Positions 1 to 9,180 of a stretch of DNA of 11,327 nucleotides are shown here, one piece after another (positions within the stretch are counted from its first letter, which is position 1; every line of letters starts with the position of its first letter). This DNA is from Larix sibirica (taxonomy: Eukaryota > Streptophyta > Pinopsida > Pinales > Pinaceae). The notes beneath the pieces were generated by a model. It did not search any database, was not told the origin of the DNA, and worked only from the letters and a program-made list of their open reading frames with translations. Both the position numbers and the translations under genes were made by a program. The stretch covers positions 13,824 through 25,150 of the forward strand of contig NWUY0300027110.1 of NCBI GenBank assembly GCA_004151065.3, read 5' to 3'.

Positions 1-62
1 TCTGGTAAGTGTGGCCCCATACCTAACATTTCTAGTGTTTACTCTTCGCCCCCCTTTTTCTG

Positions 63-888
63 AATTTTGTTCCTAGAAGCAAGTATTTTGTCCCCAGAGT
101 TTTATTATCTAGACCATTGGTGCACCCTCGACCTTTCTCCTCTAGATCCCTTATGCTTCCTTGCTCCACATATCCACCTTTCATATCCAACCTATCTACT
201 TCCTTTGGTTGAGACCCATTATGTTCCATGTCTTGAAGTGACCCTTTCTAGGATCAGGAAGGAATATCGATTGTCCCCTCTAACACTTCTAAAAAATCAA
301 ATGGGAAATCTTCTAAGCCTCTATGGATTGAACCTTTTCACTTTTCTCCTTCTTTGGACCAATATGAAAGCTTTGACAAGCTTATCCCTTCCATTTCACC
401 TAAAAGTAGGGATTCATCTTTGAAGTTCTCATGTCCTATTTCATCCTTGAATTTTTAATACCTACAAGTCATGTCCTTCCATTCCTCTTGAAAGGATGGA
501 TTCTTCATTGCATTCATTGGGTTCCACCTCTACAAAGCTCTCTTATTTTGAGAAGGAAGGATCATTTGGACCTTGTACTCCTACAAGCTATGTGGATCAG
601 GCTTATTGCAGTGTACCTCTGGTTAATCTGGTTACCATGGAACAAACTAAGGCTAAGTCTTCTACAAGGTATTACTTTAGACTAGGATATACTTTAAATT
701 CAGGTACTAATGTTGGTTGTGTAAAAGGATTATTAAAGGATGTCTCAGGGAGTTCGGGAAGGCTTAGAGGCTAAATATTTGTGATGGAAAATGCCAGAAC
801 TCAGTCATCTTTATATGTGAGAGGAGGTAGACAACAGACAATTAAGGGGGACTTAAGAGCATGCACCCCTAGTGCAAAGGTGACTTAA
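63..888 (+). pseudogene. LINE ORF1 remnant, C-terminal serine-rich part
   Basis: In plant LINEs, ORF1 encodes an RNA-binding, gag-like protein that forms the RNP with the element RNA. Here only a degenerate stretch just upstream of ORF2 remains, so the assignment rests mainly on position. From about 63 to 458 the best reading frame starts at positions divisible by three. It is rich in Ser, Pro and Lys (for example SNTSKKSNGKSSKP from 270) and is broken by stops at 207, 231 and 246. The reading then changes frame by about 465 and continues to a TAA at 886-888, with one more stop at 772-774. Its last part has a basic RGGRQQTIKG stretch, reminiscent of plant ORF1 C-termini. I see no CCHC zinc knuckle or RRM, which would lie upstream of the window. 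The frame choice in the first 250 bases is weak, because other frames are only slightly worse. Confidence 0.45.
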
Positions 889-890
889 TG
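886..890 (+). other. TAATG overlap of ORF1 stop and ORF2 start
   Basis: The frame read as the ORF1 tail ends at TAA 886-888. The last A is the first base of an ATG at 888-890. That ATG opens a frame reading MLCISLNIKWIGHPSKNW, which resembles the N-terminus of plant L1 endonucleases (usually M-x-x-x-S-W-N followed by an arginine- or lysine-rich G-H-P stretch). A one-base stop/start overlap of this kind is known in some non-LTR elements to couple ORF2 translation to ORF1 termination. The arrangement is seen directly. Its use in translation is inference, and both frames are decayed. Confidence 0.5.
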
Positions 891-1650
891 TTGTGCATAT
901 CTCTAAACATCAAATGGATAGGACACCCTTCAAAAAATTGGCCCTGGGGAGACTGGTTACACTTTACAAACCTGATATTCTTTTACTATAGGAATCCTTG
1001 GTTGTTGGTGATTCTATAGTATCTGAGCTTAAGTATTTTCTGTCTGGTTGAGACTTCATTAATATTGATGCTTTGGGGAGATCGGGTGGCTTTCTCACAC
1101 GATGGAATACAATATCTATTTCTTGTTCCACATGTTGGGGCATTTCATCATGCCTAGGTGTTGAACTGCTCTCTAGGGACTTGGGATTTTCATTCACTTT
1201 TTTAAACATATATGATCCTCATACACACAAAGTGGAATACTAGGACAATTTATTTGCAGCAGGTTTTCATAACTCTAAAAGATTCATACTTGCTGGTGGT
1301 TTGAACTTCTCCATCAAGGAGGCCGAGACTTGGGGCACATCTGCTCATAGAGATCCCTTATCGAATTTCTTGTCTATAAATATTGAGGAGGTATCTCTGT
1401 TTGATTTGTCACCTATTGTCCTCAAGCCTACCTAGAGAAATAAGTGATTTGGAGACCAAACTATTGCTAAAAGACTAGACCAATATCCCATCAATGAAGG
1501 TATGATGCATTTGGTGCCTCTGATTAAGAAATGGGTCAGTGATGGAGGTGACTTTGATCACTTCCTTGTCTTTTTGGAAGTAAGATGGGATATGAGTAAG
1601 CCTTTATCGCCCTTTAATTTCAATGTTAGCTAGCTCCTAGAAGAGGGATT
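888..1650 (+). pseudogene. LINE ORF2, AP-type endonuclease domain (dead)
   Basis: This domain nicks target DNA to prime reverse transcription. The start is taken as the ATG at 888. The frame then shifts at the A6 run 932-937 and stays constant to about 3350. Endonuclease landmarks appear in order: KPDILLL followed by a stop where QE is expected (TAG 989-991), then ALGRSGGFLTRW (SGG motif). LAGGLNFSIKEAETWG follows at about 1289-1336, matching the G-D-F-N motif with Asp changed to Gly at 1298-1300. RLDQYPIN matches the R-L-D-R motif, and DFDHF at 1550-1564 matches S-D-H with D and H kept. Stops lie at 989, 1049, 1241, 1433, 1445 and 1631. Several sit where the family has Trp, so they are probably TGG to TAG or TGA changes. 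The loss of the GDFN Asp would alone abolish catalysis. The domain identity is secure from motif order, but the exact start is less sure. Confidence 0.8.
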
Positions 1651-3350
1651 TCATAATCTGGTGAAGCTGACATGGATTCCATTCAATGTGAATGCTCAAT
1701 GTTCCGCTGCTATCCATTTCTTGAATAATCTCAAAGGGATTAAGGCTCTCACTATTCCTTGTATAGACAACAACAAGAAATTAAAGGAAAAGGAACTACT
1801 CTCTGTTGAATCTCAATTGGATTATTTTTACTCTTCATCTCTAGAAGGTTTTATATCGAATGATCAGAAATTCCACATTCTGGAACTGGAAACCAAAATG
1901 AGGAGCTTATTACTGGAGGAGGAAGCCTCTCTCGAACTCAAAAGTATAGCCATTTGGCTCCAGAAAGGTGACAAAAACTCTAAGCGTTTCCATAACTTTA
2001 TAAAGCACAAAATCCATATTAACTCTATTTGGGAAATTGAAGATGAAGATAGAAACCTAGTTTCAGTATTCCATGATATTGCAAGTGTAGGTGTGAAGCA
2101 ATTTTCTTGTTTATATAAGGAGGATCAAAGTGCCCTTGTTGCATCTATGTTGGAGGTTATTGCACACTTCCCAATATTTGTCTCTAATGAACATAATTAG
2201 TCTATAAATGAAGCAATTACTAAAGATGAACATATCGAGGGTATTAAATCTATGCACCATGACAAAATCCCATGACCAGATGGTTGGTTGATTGAGTTCT
2301 ATTCAAGTATGTTTGAAGTCATTGGTGAATATATTCTCTCTGTTATTGAGGAATCTAGGATTAAAGGTAGAGTGTTGGATGCATTCAATTATGCATTTAT
2401 AACATTGATCCCCAAAAAGGATAAGGTGAAAGGAATGGATGACCTTAGGATGATTTCATTGTGCGATTGTGTTTATAAACTGATTGCAAAAAAATTAGCA
2501 AACATGCTCAAGGGTATCTTGTCAAAAGATATTACACCTGAACAATTAGCTTTTCTGGAGGGAAGGAAGATAGATGACGCCATTGGAATTGCACAAGAAG
2601 TTCTTCACTCTACGAGGCTTAAGAAATCTCCAAGAGTTTTCATCAAGGAAGATCTGCCTAAGACTTATCACATAGTGAATTGGAAGTATCTTAGACTTGT
2701 CCTTTTACAGATTGTTCTCAAGCTCCCTATTGTTAACTGGATCCTATCTTGTGTACAATCGGTTAGTTTTGTTGCGTTGATAAATGGATCTACATCCTCT
2801 TTTTTTAGACCAGACAGAGGATTTAGACAAGGTTGTCCTCTTGCTCCAGTTTTATTTCTTTTAATTATGGAAGGCCTCAACAAAATCATTACCAAATCTA
2901 AAGTGAATGGTAACCTAAAAGGTTAACATTTTGGAGGTGTAGTATATATCACACATCTTCTATTTGTTGACGATGTTATGTTTTTCTTTGATGGCTCTAG
3001 AAGAGAGATTATTAAAATCAAAGGCTTACTTGCACTCTTCTCTGCTACCACATGTATGATATGTAACCCTAGAAAATCATCAATATCCTTCTTGTATCTA
3101 GATCAATAGGACGTTGACCGGATTGTAGGACAATTTTAATTTGATATTTGTGACATTTCCTTGGGCCTAAAGTATTTGGGATTTGTTGTTAAAACAAATG
3201 ATTATAACATAAAGGGTTGGTCCTCGCTTATTAGTAAAGTAGAGTGTAAGTTTCACTTATGGTGCAAGAAATGGTTATCAAAGGCACGCAGATTAGTTAA
3301 ATTATTGAATTCAATCTTAGAAGTTATTCCAGTATATTGGTTACACTTAC
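1651..3350 (+). pseudogene. LINE ORF2, linker and reverse transcriptase domain (dead)
   Basis: The reverse transcriptase copies the element RNA at the nicked target. The frame continues from the endonuclease. Positions 1661-2200 are a charged helical linker with the usual WLQKGDKNSKRFHNF stretch (W-x-x-x-G-D-x-N-x-x-F-F motif) near 1955-2000. A stop follows at 2198, and a TGA at 2273-2275 replaces the first Gly codon of the P-G-P-D-G motif. The RT palm motifs follow in order: FITLIPKKDK (about 2396), LRMISLCDCVYKLIAKKLA (motif R-P-I-S-L changed to R-M-I-S-L), QLAFLEGRKIDDAI, and KEDLPKTYHIVNW (motif A, first Asp kept, K-A-Y-D altered to K-T-Y-H). Next come RGFRQGCPLAPVLF (about 2816-2857) and FVDD at 2963-2974 (motif C, both Asp kept). 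Further stops are at 2924, 3107 and 3137. After motif C the text reads KYLGFVVKTND and RLVKLLNSILEVIPVYW, the standard post-RT region. The catalytic Asp residues survive, but the frame is interrupted. Confidence 0.9.
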
Positions 3351-4864
3351 ACATGTCCCTACAGGCGTTCTTGATCACATCATAGATATTTGTTTCAGTT
3401 TCCTATGGAGAAGGAATCATGAAGGAAAACCATTTCATTGAATCTCCTGGAAAAAAATTACACTACCTAAACAGCTTGGAGGATGGGGGCTTAAGCAAAA
3501 CCATTGCTTTTCAATTCTCTTGTATCCAAAGGGTATTAGAGATTGATGATAGGTAAAGGTTTGTGGGTCAAGGTAATACAAAAAAATACAAGTCCCCTAT
3601 GACCATTCATGAATGGTTAGATCAAATGGAAAACATAGGAGAAATGTGTCCATCATGTGAAGGATCTACTCTCAGCTTTTGATATTATTGGAGATTGGTT
3701 ATCTGGGAAAGTCAACAATGGCATAAGTATTAGATTGGGCATCGATCCATGGATTGGGAGCAATAATGATAACGGATTCACAGAGTGCACGGTTGATACT
3801 CTTATTGACAGAGGCTATATTTTTCTATATAATCTAAAAGACCATCATAATTATACTATCTTTCAACATGAATATCTTCAAACTTTATGGGTTTAGAAAA
3901 TAAAGAAAAGACAAAATGCGATAAAATTTTTAAATATTGTCATGTTTGTCTAGTGGATGAGGAGGACACCCCTCTATGGACAAAAAATCCTACTGGGAGT
4001 ACATATCAGCCAAAATTTGGTTATCTGGTTCTTCGGGAAGAAGAAGGCCACCCTCCCCCTGAGTGGTGGAATATTGCAGTTTGGAATCTCAATTCCCCCC
4101 TTAAGGAAAAACTCTTCATGTGGATTACCTTGGCAGGAAAAGTGCCTTTATGGGATCATCTTATAAAGTATTATGGTGCAGGTCCTAGTAGATTCCCTCT
4201 TTGAAGACTTGATGGTGAGTTTATTAATCATATTTTTATCTGTTGTCCATATTTGACCAACTTATGGAAGTGTGTGTCCCATGTTACTAGTACTACCTTC
4301 ATCTAAGATAGGGTTGAGATTAAAGAAGCATTTCAGAAGTGGATGAGCAACCTAGAATATCAGGATTATAAAGTAATTCCTTCCCTTCTGATATGGGGGG
4401 CATGGCTCGCTCATAATAAAGTGATATTTTAGGACACATATATCCCTCCTCACATATGTGTTGCTAAGAGCCTATCTATCCCGGAACACTTCCCATAGAT
4501 CCAAAAGGATAAGCCAATGAAAAGCATTATTGTGGAACAGGTTGACAAGACTAAGGCATGGAGCTATTTCGATGGAGCAACTACAGTCAGACCTAACAGA
4601 GGGGGTATTGGAGGCATACGGTATCTTTCTGTCAGTCACTGGTATAAATATTCAGCATGTATAGGAAAAACCACTAACAATTTGGTTGAACTATCTGCTA
4701 TCTTTATGGTTTTGAAGCTTGGAATCTATAACAGGGTTAAGCTACTTCAGGTTTATGGGGATTCGCTTCTTGTGATCGATTGGCTCTCCAATAAAATATC
4801 ACCAAAGAATATATATCTCAAGCCTTTATTCGAGGATATATGTAGAGTGCTTGTTCATTTTGAA
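3104..4864 (+). repeat. Direct repeat unit A (1761 bp), left copy
   Basis: The unit matches 4929-6689 without gaps at a constant offset of 1825. I find six differences by eye, all in the first 66 bases (3107, 3109, 3112, 3119, 3137, 3169), and none in the remaining 1,695 bases. The left copy ends exactly at the base before the N at 4865. Confidence 0.95.
3351..4864 (+). pseudogene. LINE ORF2, post-RT region and RNase H, first copy (truncated at the N)
   Basis: The reading frame changes near 3350 and continues as PTGVLDHIIDICFSFLWRRN and then ITLPKQLGGWGLKQN, both standard post-RT text. More frame changes lie between about 3490 and 3515, at the A7 run 3580-3586, near 3655 and near 3890. Stops at 3439 and 3537 sit where Trp is expected. 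GISIRLGIDPWIGS (from about 3720) is the conserved DPW stretch. From 3887 one frame runs to 4864: DEEDTPLWTKNPTG, WWNIAVWNLNSPLKEKLFMW, then NHIFICCPYLTNLW, a degenerate zinc-finger-like RT-associated region. Stops are at 4202, 4304, 4430 and 4496. The RNase H follows, with DGA (Asp 4571-4573), NNLVELSAI (Glu 4688-4690) and VYGDSLLVIDWL (Asp 4760-4762). This copy stops at the N before the last catalytic motif. Plant L1 elements are known to carry such an RNase H. Confidence 0.88.
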
Positions 4865-4865
4865 N
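4865..4865. other. Single undetermined base at the junction of the 1.76-kb repeat
   Basis: One N sits exactly where the left repeat copy stops matching the right copy. A lone N at a repeat boundary is typical of a scaffold join given a minimal gap. The real distance between the two sides is therefore unknown, and may be negative (an overlap). Confidence 0.9.
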
Positions 4866-4928
4866 TTGTGTGAAGTGGTTGCTCTTGGTGTTCGGTCCTT
4901 TGGTAGTACCCTGTGTACCCGAACATAT
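4866..4928. other. Contig-edge sequence with no clear match in the window
   Basis: These 63 bases lie between the N and the start of the right repeat copy. An ungapped comparison with the matching upstream stretch (about 3041-3103) shows little more than chance similarity, although a gapped alignment of the last 25 bases is possible. It may be a low-quality or chimeric contig end, or a piece of another LINE copy. It carries no recognisable gene. Confidence 0.55.
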
Positions 4929-6689
4929 CAACATGATGTTGACTGGATTGTAGGACAATTTGAATTTGATATTTGTGACATTTCCTTGGGCCTGAAGTAT
5001 TTGGGATTTGTTGTTAAAACAAATGATTATAACATAAAGGGTTGGTCCTCGCTTATTAGTAAAGTAGAGTGTAAGTTTCACTTATGGTGCAAGAAATGGT
5101 TATCAAAGGCACGCAGATTAGTTAAATTATTGAATTCAATCTTAGAAGTTATTCCAGTATATTGGTTACACTTACACATGTCCCTACAGGCGTTCTTGAT
5201 CACATCATAGATATTTGTTTCAGTTTCCTATGGAGAAGGAATCATGAAGGAAAACCATTTCATTGAATCTCCTGGAAAAAAATTACACTACCTAAACAGC
5301 TTGGAGGATGGGGGCTTAAGCAAAACCATTGCTTTTCAATTCTCTTGTATCCAAAGGGTATTAGAGATTGATGATAGGTAAAGGTTTGTGGGTCAAGGTA
5401 ATACAAAAAAATACAAGTCCCCTATGACCATTCATGAATGGTTAGATCAAATGGAAAACATAGGAGAAATGTGTCCATCATGTGAAGGATCTACTCTCAG
5501 CTTTTGATATTATTGGAGATTGGTTATCTGGGAAAGTCAACAATGGCATAAGTATTAGATTGGGCATCGATCCATGGATTGGGAGCAATAATGATAACGG
5601 ATTCACAGAGTGCACGGTTGATACTCTTATTGACAGAGGCTATATTTTTCTATATAATCTAAAAGACCATCATAATTATACTATCTTTCAACATGAATAT
5701 CTTCAAACTTTATGGGTTTAGAAAATAAAGAAAAGACAAAATGCGATAAAATTTTTAAATATTGTCATGTTTGTCTAGTGGATGAGGAGGACACCCCTCT
5801 ATGGACAAAAAATCCTACTGGGAGTACATATCAGCCAAAATTTGGTTATCTGGTTCTTCGGGAAGAAGAAGGCCACCCTCCCCCTGAGTGGTGGAATATT
5901 GCAGTTTGGAATCTCAATTCCCCCCTTAAGGAAAAACTCTTCATGTGGATTACCTTGGCAGGAAAAGTGCCTTTATGGGATCATCTTATAAAGTATTATG
6001 GTGCAGGTCCTAGTAGATTCCCTCTTTGAAGACTTGATGGTGAGTTTATTAATCATATTTTTATCTGTTGTCCATATTTGACCAACTTATGGAAGTGTGT
6101 GTCCCATGTTACTAGTACTACCTTCATCTAAGATAGGGTTGAGATTAAAGAAGCATTTCAGAAGTGGATGAGCAACCTAGAATATCAGGATTATAAAGTA
6201 ATTCCTTCCCTTCTGATATGGGGGGCATGGCTCGCTCATAATAAAGTGATATTTTAGGACACATATATCCCTCCTCACATATGTGTTGCTAAGAGCCTAT
6301 CTATCCCGGAACACTTCCCATAGATCCAAAAGGATAAGCCAATGAAAAGCATTATTGTGGAACAGGTTGACAAGACTAAGGCATGGAGCTATTTCGATGG
6401 AGCAACTACAGTCAGACCTAACAGAGGGGGTATTGGAGGCATACGGTATCTTTCTGTCAGTCACTGGTATAAATATTCAGCATGTATAGGAAAAACCACT
6501 AACAATTTGGTTGAACTATCTGCTATCTTTATGGTTTTGAAGCTTGGAATCTATAACAGGGTTAAGCTACTTCAGGTTTATGGGGATTCGCTTCTTGTGA
6601 TCGATTGGCTCTCCAATAAAATATCACCAAAGAATATATATCTCAAGCCTTTATTCGAGGATATATGTAGAGTGCTTGTTCATTTTGAA
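4929..6689 (+). repeat. Direct repeat unit A (1761 bp), right copy
   Basis: This is the partner of 3104-4864. The first 66 bases carry all six differences, and the rest looks identical. After 6689 the sequence continues into the natural end of the RNase H domain, so this copy holds the real 3' continuation. Confidence 0.95.
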
Positions 6690-6815
6690 TATGTTACTTT
6701 CCATCACATTTATAGGGAATGAAACTCACATACTAACCTTCTATCCAAAATGGGACTATAGATAGCGGGAGGTACAGTGGAATTATGGGGGGTAAAAAAA
6801 GGCACAATTAAGTAA
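4929..6815 (+). pseudogene. LINE ORF2, post-RT region and RNase H, second copy with the true C-terminus
   Basis: This repeats the previous entry at offset 1825, with the same stops and frame changes, then continues past the point where the first copy ends. The RNase H acidic residues are at 6396-6398 (DGA), 6513-6515 (VELSAI) and 6585-6587 (YGDS). The continuation reads FHHIYRE, a TGA at 6720-6722, then NSHTNLLSKMGL. Plant L1 RNase H domains usually have R-E-x-N-x-x-A-D-x-L-S here. The Asp of that motif is Asn at 6735-6737, so the last catalytic acid is lost. A TAG at 6759 and a final TAA at 6813-6815 close the frame. At its left edge this copy lacks two stops that the first copy has (CAT at 4932 instead of TAG, GAA at 4962 instead of TAA). 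It is most likely the same genomic locus as the first copy rather than a separate gene. Confidence 0.86.
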
Positions 6816-7010
6816 CTTGATCTTGGACTTCTCCTGGGATAATTACCTGCCCATGGGGCAAGGGAATCCTTTGTGGATGTGGATTTTAGTCTTATTGATA
6901 GGAGGAAAATACCCAAAAAATATTCAAGCTATAGAGTAGCAAAGTCTAGGACAATTTTTGTAGCATGTGTAGATTGGATATATGTATGAATCCCACTAAT
7001 GTAATTGCAG
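6816..7010 (+). other. Probable LINE 3' UTR, limit unclear
   Basis: This stretch follows the final ORF2 stop at 6813-6815 and has no reading frame of note. The frame downstream still reads as broken protein-like text for about 150 bases (for example DVDFSLIDRRK), so the original stop may lie further on. There is no poly(A) tail; the longest A run nearby is six bases around 6915. The end of the LINE could not be placed, and the boundary at about 7010 is arbitrary. Confidence 0.35.
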
Positions 7011-9180
7011 GAAAAATCTAAAGATGACTACATCTATAGCTACTTATCCAAATGAACAATATGCTTCAGAATTTTCAATTAAATTATGAACTGTGATCTT
7101 TTTTCCATGGAAAAAAAGTAATATCAAAGAAGTGACAAATGAAATAAGTAATGTGTGCAATCAAGAAAAGGTTAAAGTAAAAGTAAAAGTTATTATACAA
7201 TGAAAGTTCAAAACAGGTGTCAGGTTAATATGGAAAGATGATGTAAAATATGTATGGTATAGTATTAAATGTGATAAGCATTGTACATAGTTGTAAGTAC
7301 AATGAGGAAGTACAAAGGTTGTTTATATGAAATCCGTAAATATAAACAAATTTAGGAGAGTAGAATGAATTTATGTAACGACTAATACTTTGAATTCTAG
7401 CTACTAAACTAGATTTTGACCTAAGTTATGAACCTAGTACCTAAGTTGTGAAGGGTGAGTGATATTATGTCTTATTATATCCTGATGTGTGATTGGGTGT
7501 TTGGTCTAATTTCTACCATTCAACATGATGGTTGAACTGCCTTATGTTCGATTGTGATTTTTATTTGTTGCTTAAGTGTACGTCCGTGTTTAGTTGTTAA
7601 AGAATGATAGTGATCAATGTCACAAATTAAGTTAATGGTGTTTTCCACCAAGTGTGTACATGACCTTGAGGTTGAGTTAAAACTTACAACAAGACGTGTG
7701 TATTTGAAATAACAATTGTGTTGTGCCTTCGCTAGATATTTACCATGTCAGGATCTAATCTATATTATGTAATGAGTGAATGAGATTGGTAATAGTGATC
7801 AAGAGACTGTGAAGTAATTTTGTATCACAGACTTCAACTAGTAATATCTTGGTAAAGGTAACTAAGCTGAAGAAGACTATGGTATGCCAACCTCTTGAGG
7901 ATTGGCGGCATCGATATAATCCAGCTAAGGTGATAATCGTAATTCAAGTATAATTGTTTATAATTTGGAAAGATTCAAATGAGAAGATAAGGTTTTGACT
8001 CATGGTTAGACGAATGAGTTGTACTTTAATATGGGAATTGCATATAGAGCTTAGGAAGAGTAAATCAGTAAAGGAACATGGATTTACAATAACTAAGTTA
8101 AGAATGGTAATGAATTAGATAAATGACATGGTAATGTGTTTGAAATTGGGGGCTAGTCATATCTAGTATAGTGATGACCCTGGGTAGTAACATAGAGGCA
8201 TATGCAGTTTAGTTATTTAACAAGTGGACATGTTAAAATCAATTACTAATGAGAGATGTAATAAGACTATGTCGTAATCACTTAAGGAATTCCCAATTTA
8301 GAATATGATGAGAGTAATTATGGATGAGTATGTGTATCTCACGTCTAGTCATATGCGTCATGATGAGTATATGATATTATCCATGTTAAGTAAAGGCATG
8401 TCCTTTGCCTTGTAAGAATAGACTAAGGTATGATTGGTGATGCAAGAGGCTTGTCATATCTATAGTTGTACGAAGTACCTATGTGGAGGTGGTAGTTCAA
8501 TATTTGTAATATGCATGGGTTGATTGCACTATTGGAAAACATAGTCAGCCTTAAGAATGGGATTGATCTATGTATTCAAATTCAAGCTATAAAACTGGGA
8601 TTACACTATGGATAGTGGCAAATTGGACAATTGATTAAATATAAAATTGTAAAGAAACTATAATACCCAATTAAATCTTAATGGGCCTTGATGGGCATTA
8701 CACCTGGTATCATTTTAGATATCATCTCGGATGGGGTGTAATTAAATCTAGAAATGAAAAGTAAGTGAACAATGAACATGTTAGAAAAAAATTCAGATAA
8801 ACTAGTTATTAGTAAATGGGTCATAACAATAAATTCCAAACCTAAGAAAATGTAACATGGGAGACAATGTCTTGCTATGAATGGATTTACAATAAAGAAC
8901 CATAAAATTTAATAGCATGTTAACTATTTGGGGGTAAAATATGTTTAATAAACCTTGAGAAGGATAGACTAGTTGTGTGTACAAGACGTAGAATGTAATA
9001 TCAAGAGTGCACCCCTTGTGATAAATGAAGTAAAATTTAGATGGCATTGACATGTTTGATCAAGTGAAGGTCCAATGGGACCAGTAAAGCCAAGGTACCT
9101 TGGTAGCAAGACACAAATATATTATGTCATAAAATTTCCTTATGATTGTGAATGACCATAACTCCGTGATGAAGTTTCTT
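7011..9180 (+). other. Non-coding AT-rich stretch, probably internal region of an LTR retroelement
   Basis: I recognise no gene, gag, protease, RT or integrase motif here, and stops are dense in all frames. G exceeds C on the + strand: in three sampled 60-base lines (8041-8160 and 8281-8340) I count 42 G and 15 C. The stretch runs straight into a polypurine tract and an LTR, so at least its distal part should lie inside an LTR element transcribed on the + strand. Lack of coding would fit a non-autonomous element or a very old one. Minor internal repeats include a near-identical 13-mer at 7420-7432 and 7440-7452, and a 15-mer at 8078-8092 and 8881-8895. Where the LINE ends and the LTR element begins cannot be seen. 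Confidence 0.45.
7420..7452 (+). repeat. Short direct repeat, CCTAAGTTRTGAA twice
   Basis: CCTAAGTTATGAA at 7420-7432 and CCTAAGTTGTGAA at 7440-7452 share 12 of 13 bases with a 20-base period. It is a small local duplication with no evident function. Confidence 0.6.

Larger units (their letters stand above)
1..6815 (+). mobile_element. Decayed plant L1-type LINE (non-LTR retrotransposon) with RNase H, 5' end outside window
   Basis: The order of recognisable parts is the usual one for plant L1 elements: ORF1 tail, AP-type endonuclease, reverse transcriptase, post-RT region with a DPW motif, a zinc-knuckle-like region and a C-terminal RNase H. All lie on the + strand. The element is dead, with many in-frame stops and several frame changes. 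The segment from about 3104 to 6689 contains a 1761-base stretch twice, split by one N at 4865. Counting it once gives an ORF2 near 4.1 kb, the usual length for the family. The ORF1 start and 5' UTR are not in the window. I find no poly(A) tail or target-site duplication. The 3' limit is set at the stop that ends the RNase H reading frame, and a 3' UTR probably continues downstream. Confidence 0.87.

Noticed and set aside
67-423. Plus-strand reading frame of 118 hydrophobic residues (LLLWT...), suggestive of a membrane protein
   Set aside because: It starts without ATG, and its Leu/Phe-rich composition comes from reading a serine-rich stretch in the wrong frame. The neighbouring frame looks more like LINE ORF1 linker text.
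964-1209. Minus-strand reading frame of 81 residues
   Set aside because: Antisense shadow of the LINE endonuclease domain, which is clearly on the + strand.
2668-2895. Minus-strand reading frame of 75 residues
   Set aside because: Antisense shadow of the reverse transcriptase domain.
4851-5210. A 119-residue reading frame running across the N at 4865
   Set aside because: It joins the two sides of an undetermined base at an apparent scaffold join, so the fusion is not real evidence of a protein.
7180-7200. Short AGTAAA-type repeats (GTTAAAGTAAAAGTAAAAG), possible microsatellite
   Set aside because: Only two to three imperfect units, too short to call.
8705-8712. TGGTATCA after ATTACACC, resembling an initiator-Met tRNA primer-binding site after a 5' LTR end
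   Set aside because: Only the first 8 bases fit the usual site (the next are TTTTAG, not GAGCC), and no matching LTR end or copy is seen upstream.
8802-9053. Minus-strand reading frame of 83 residues
   Set aside because: AT-rich text without motifs, in a region of skewed base composition where open minus-strand frames arise easily.
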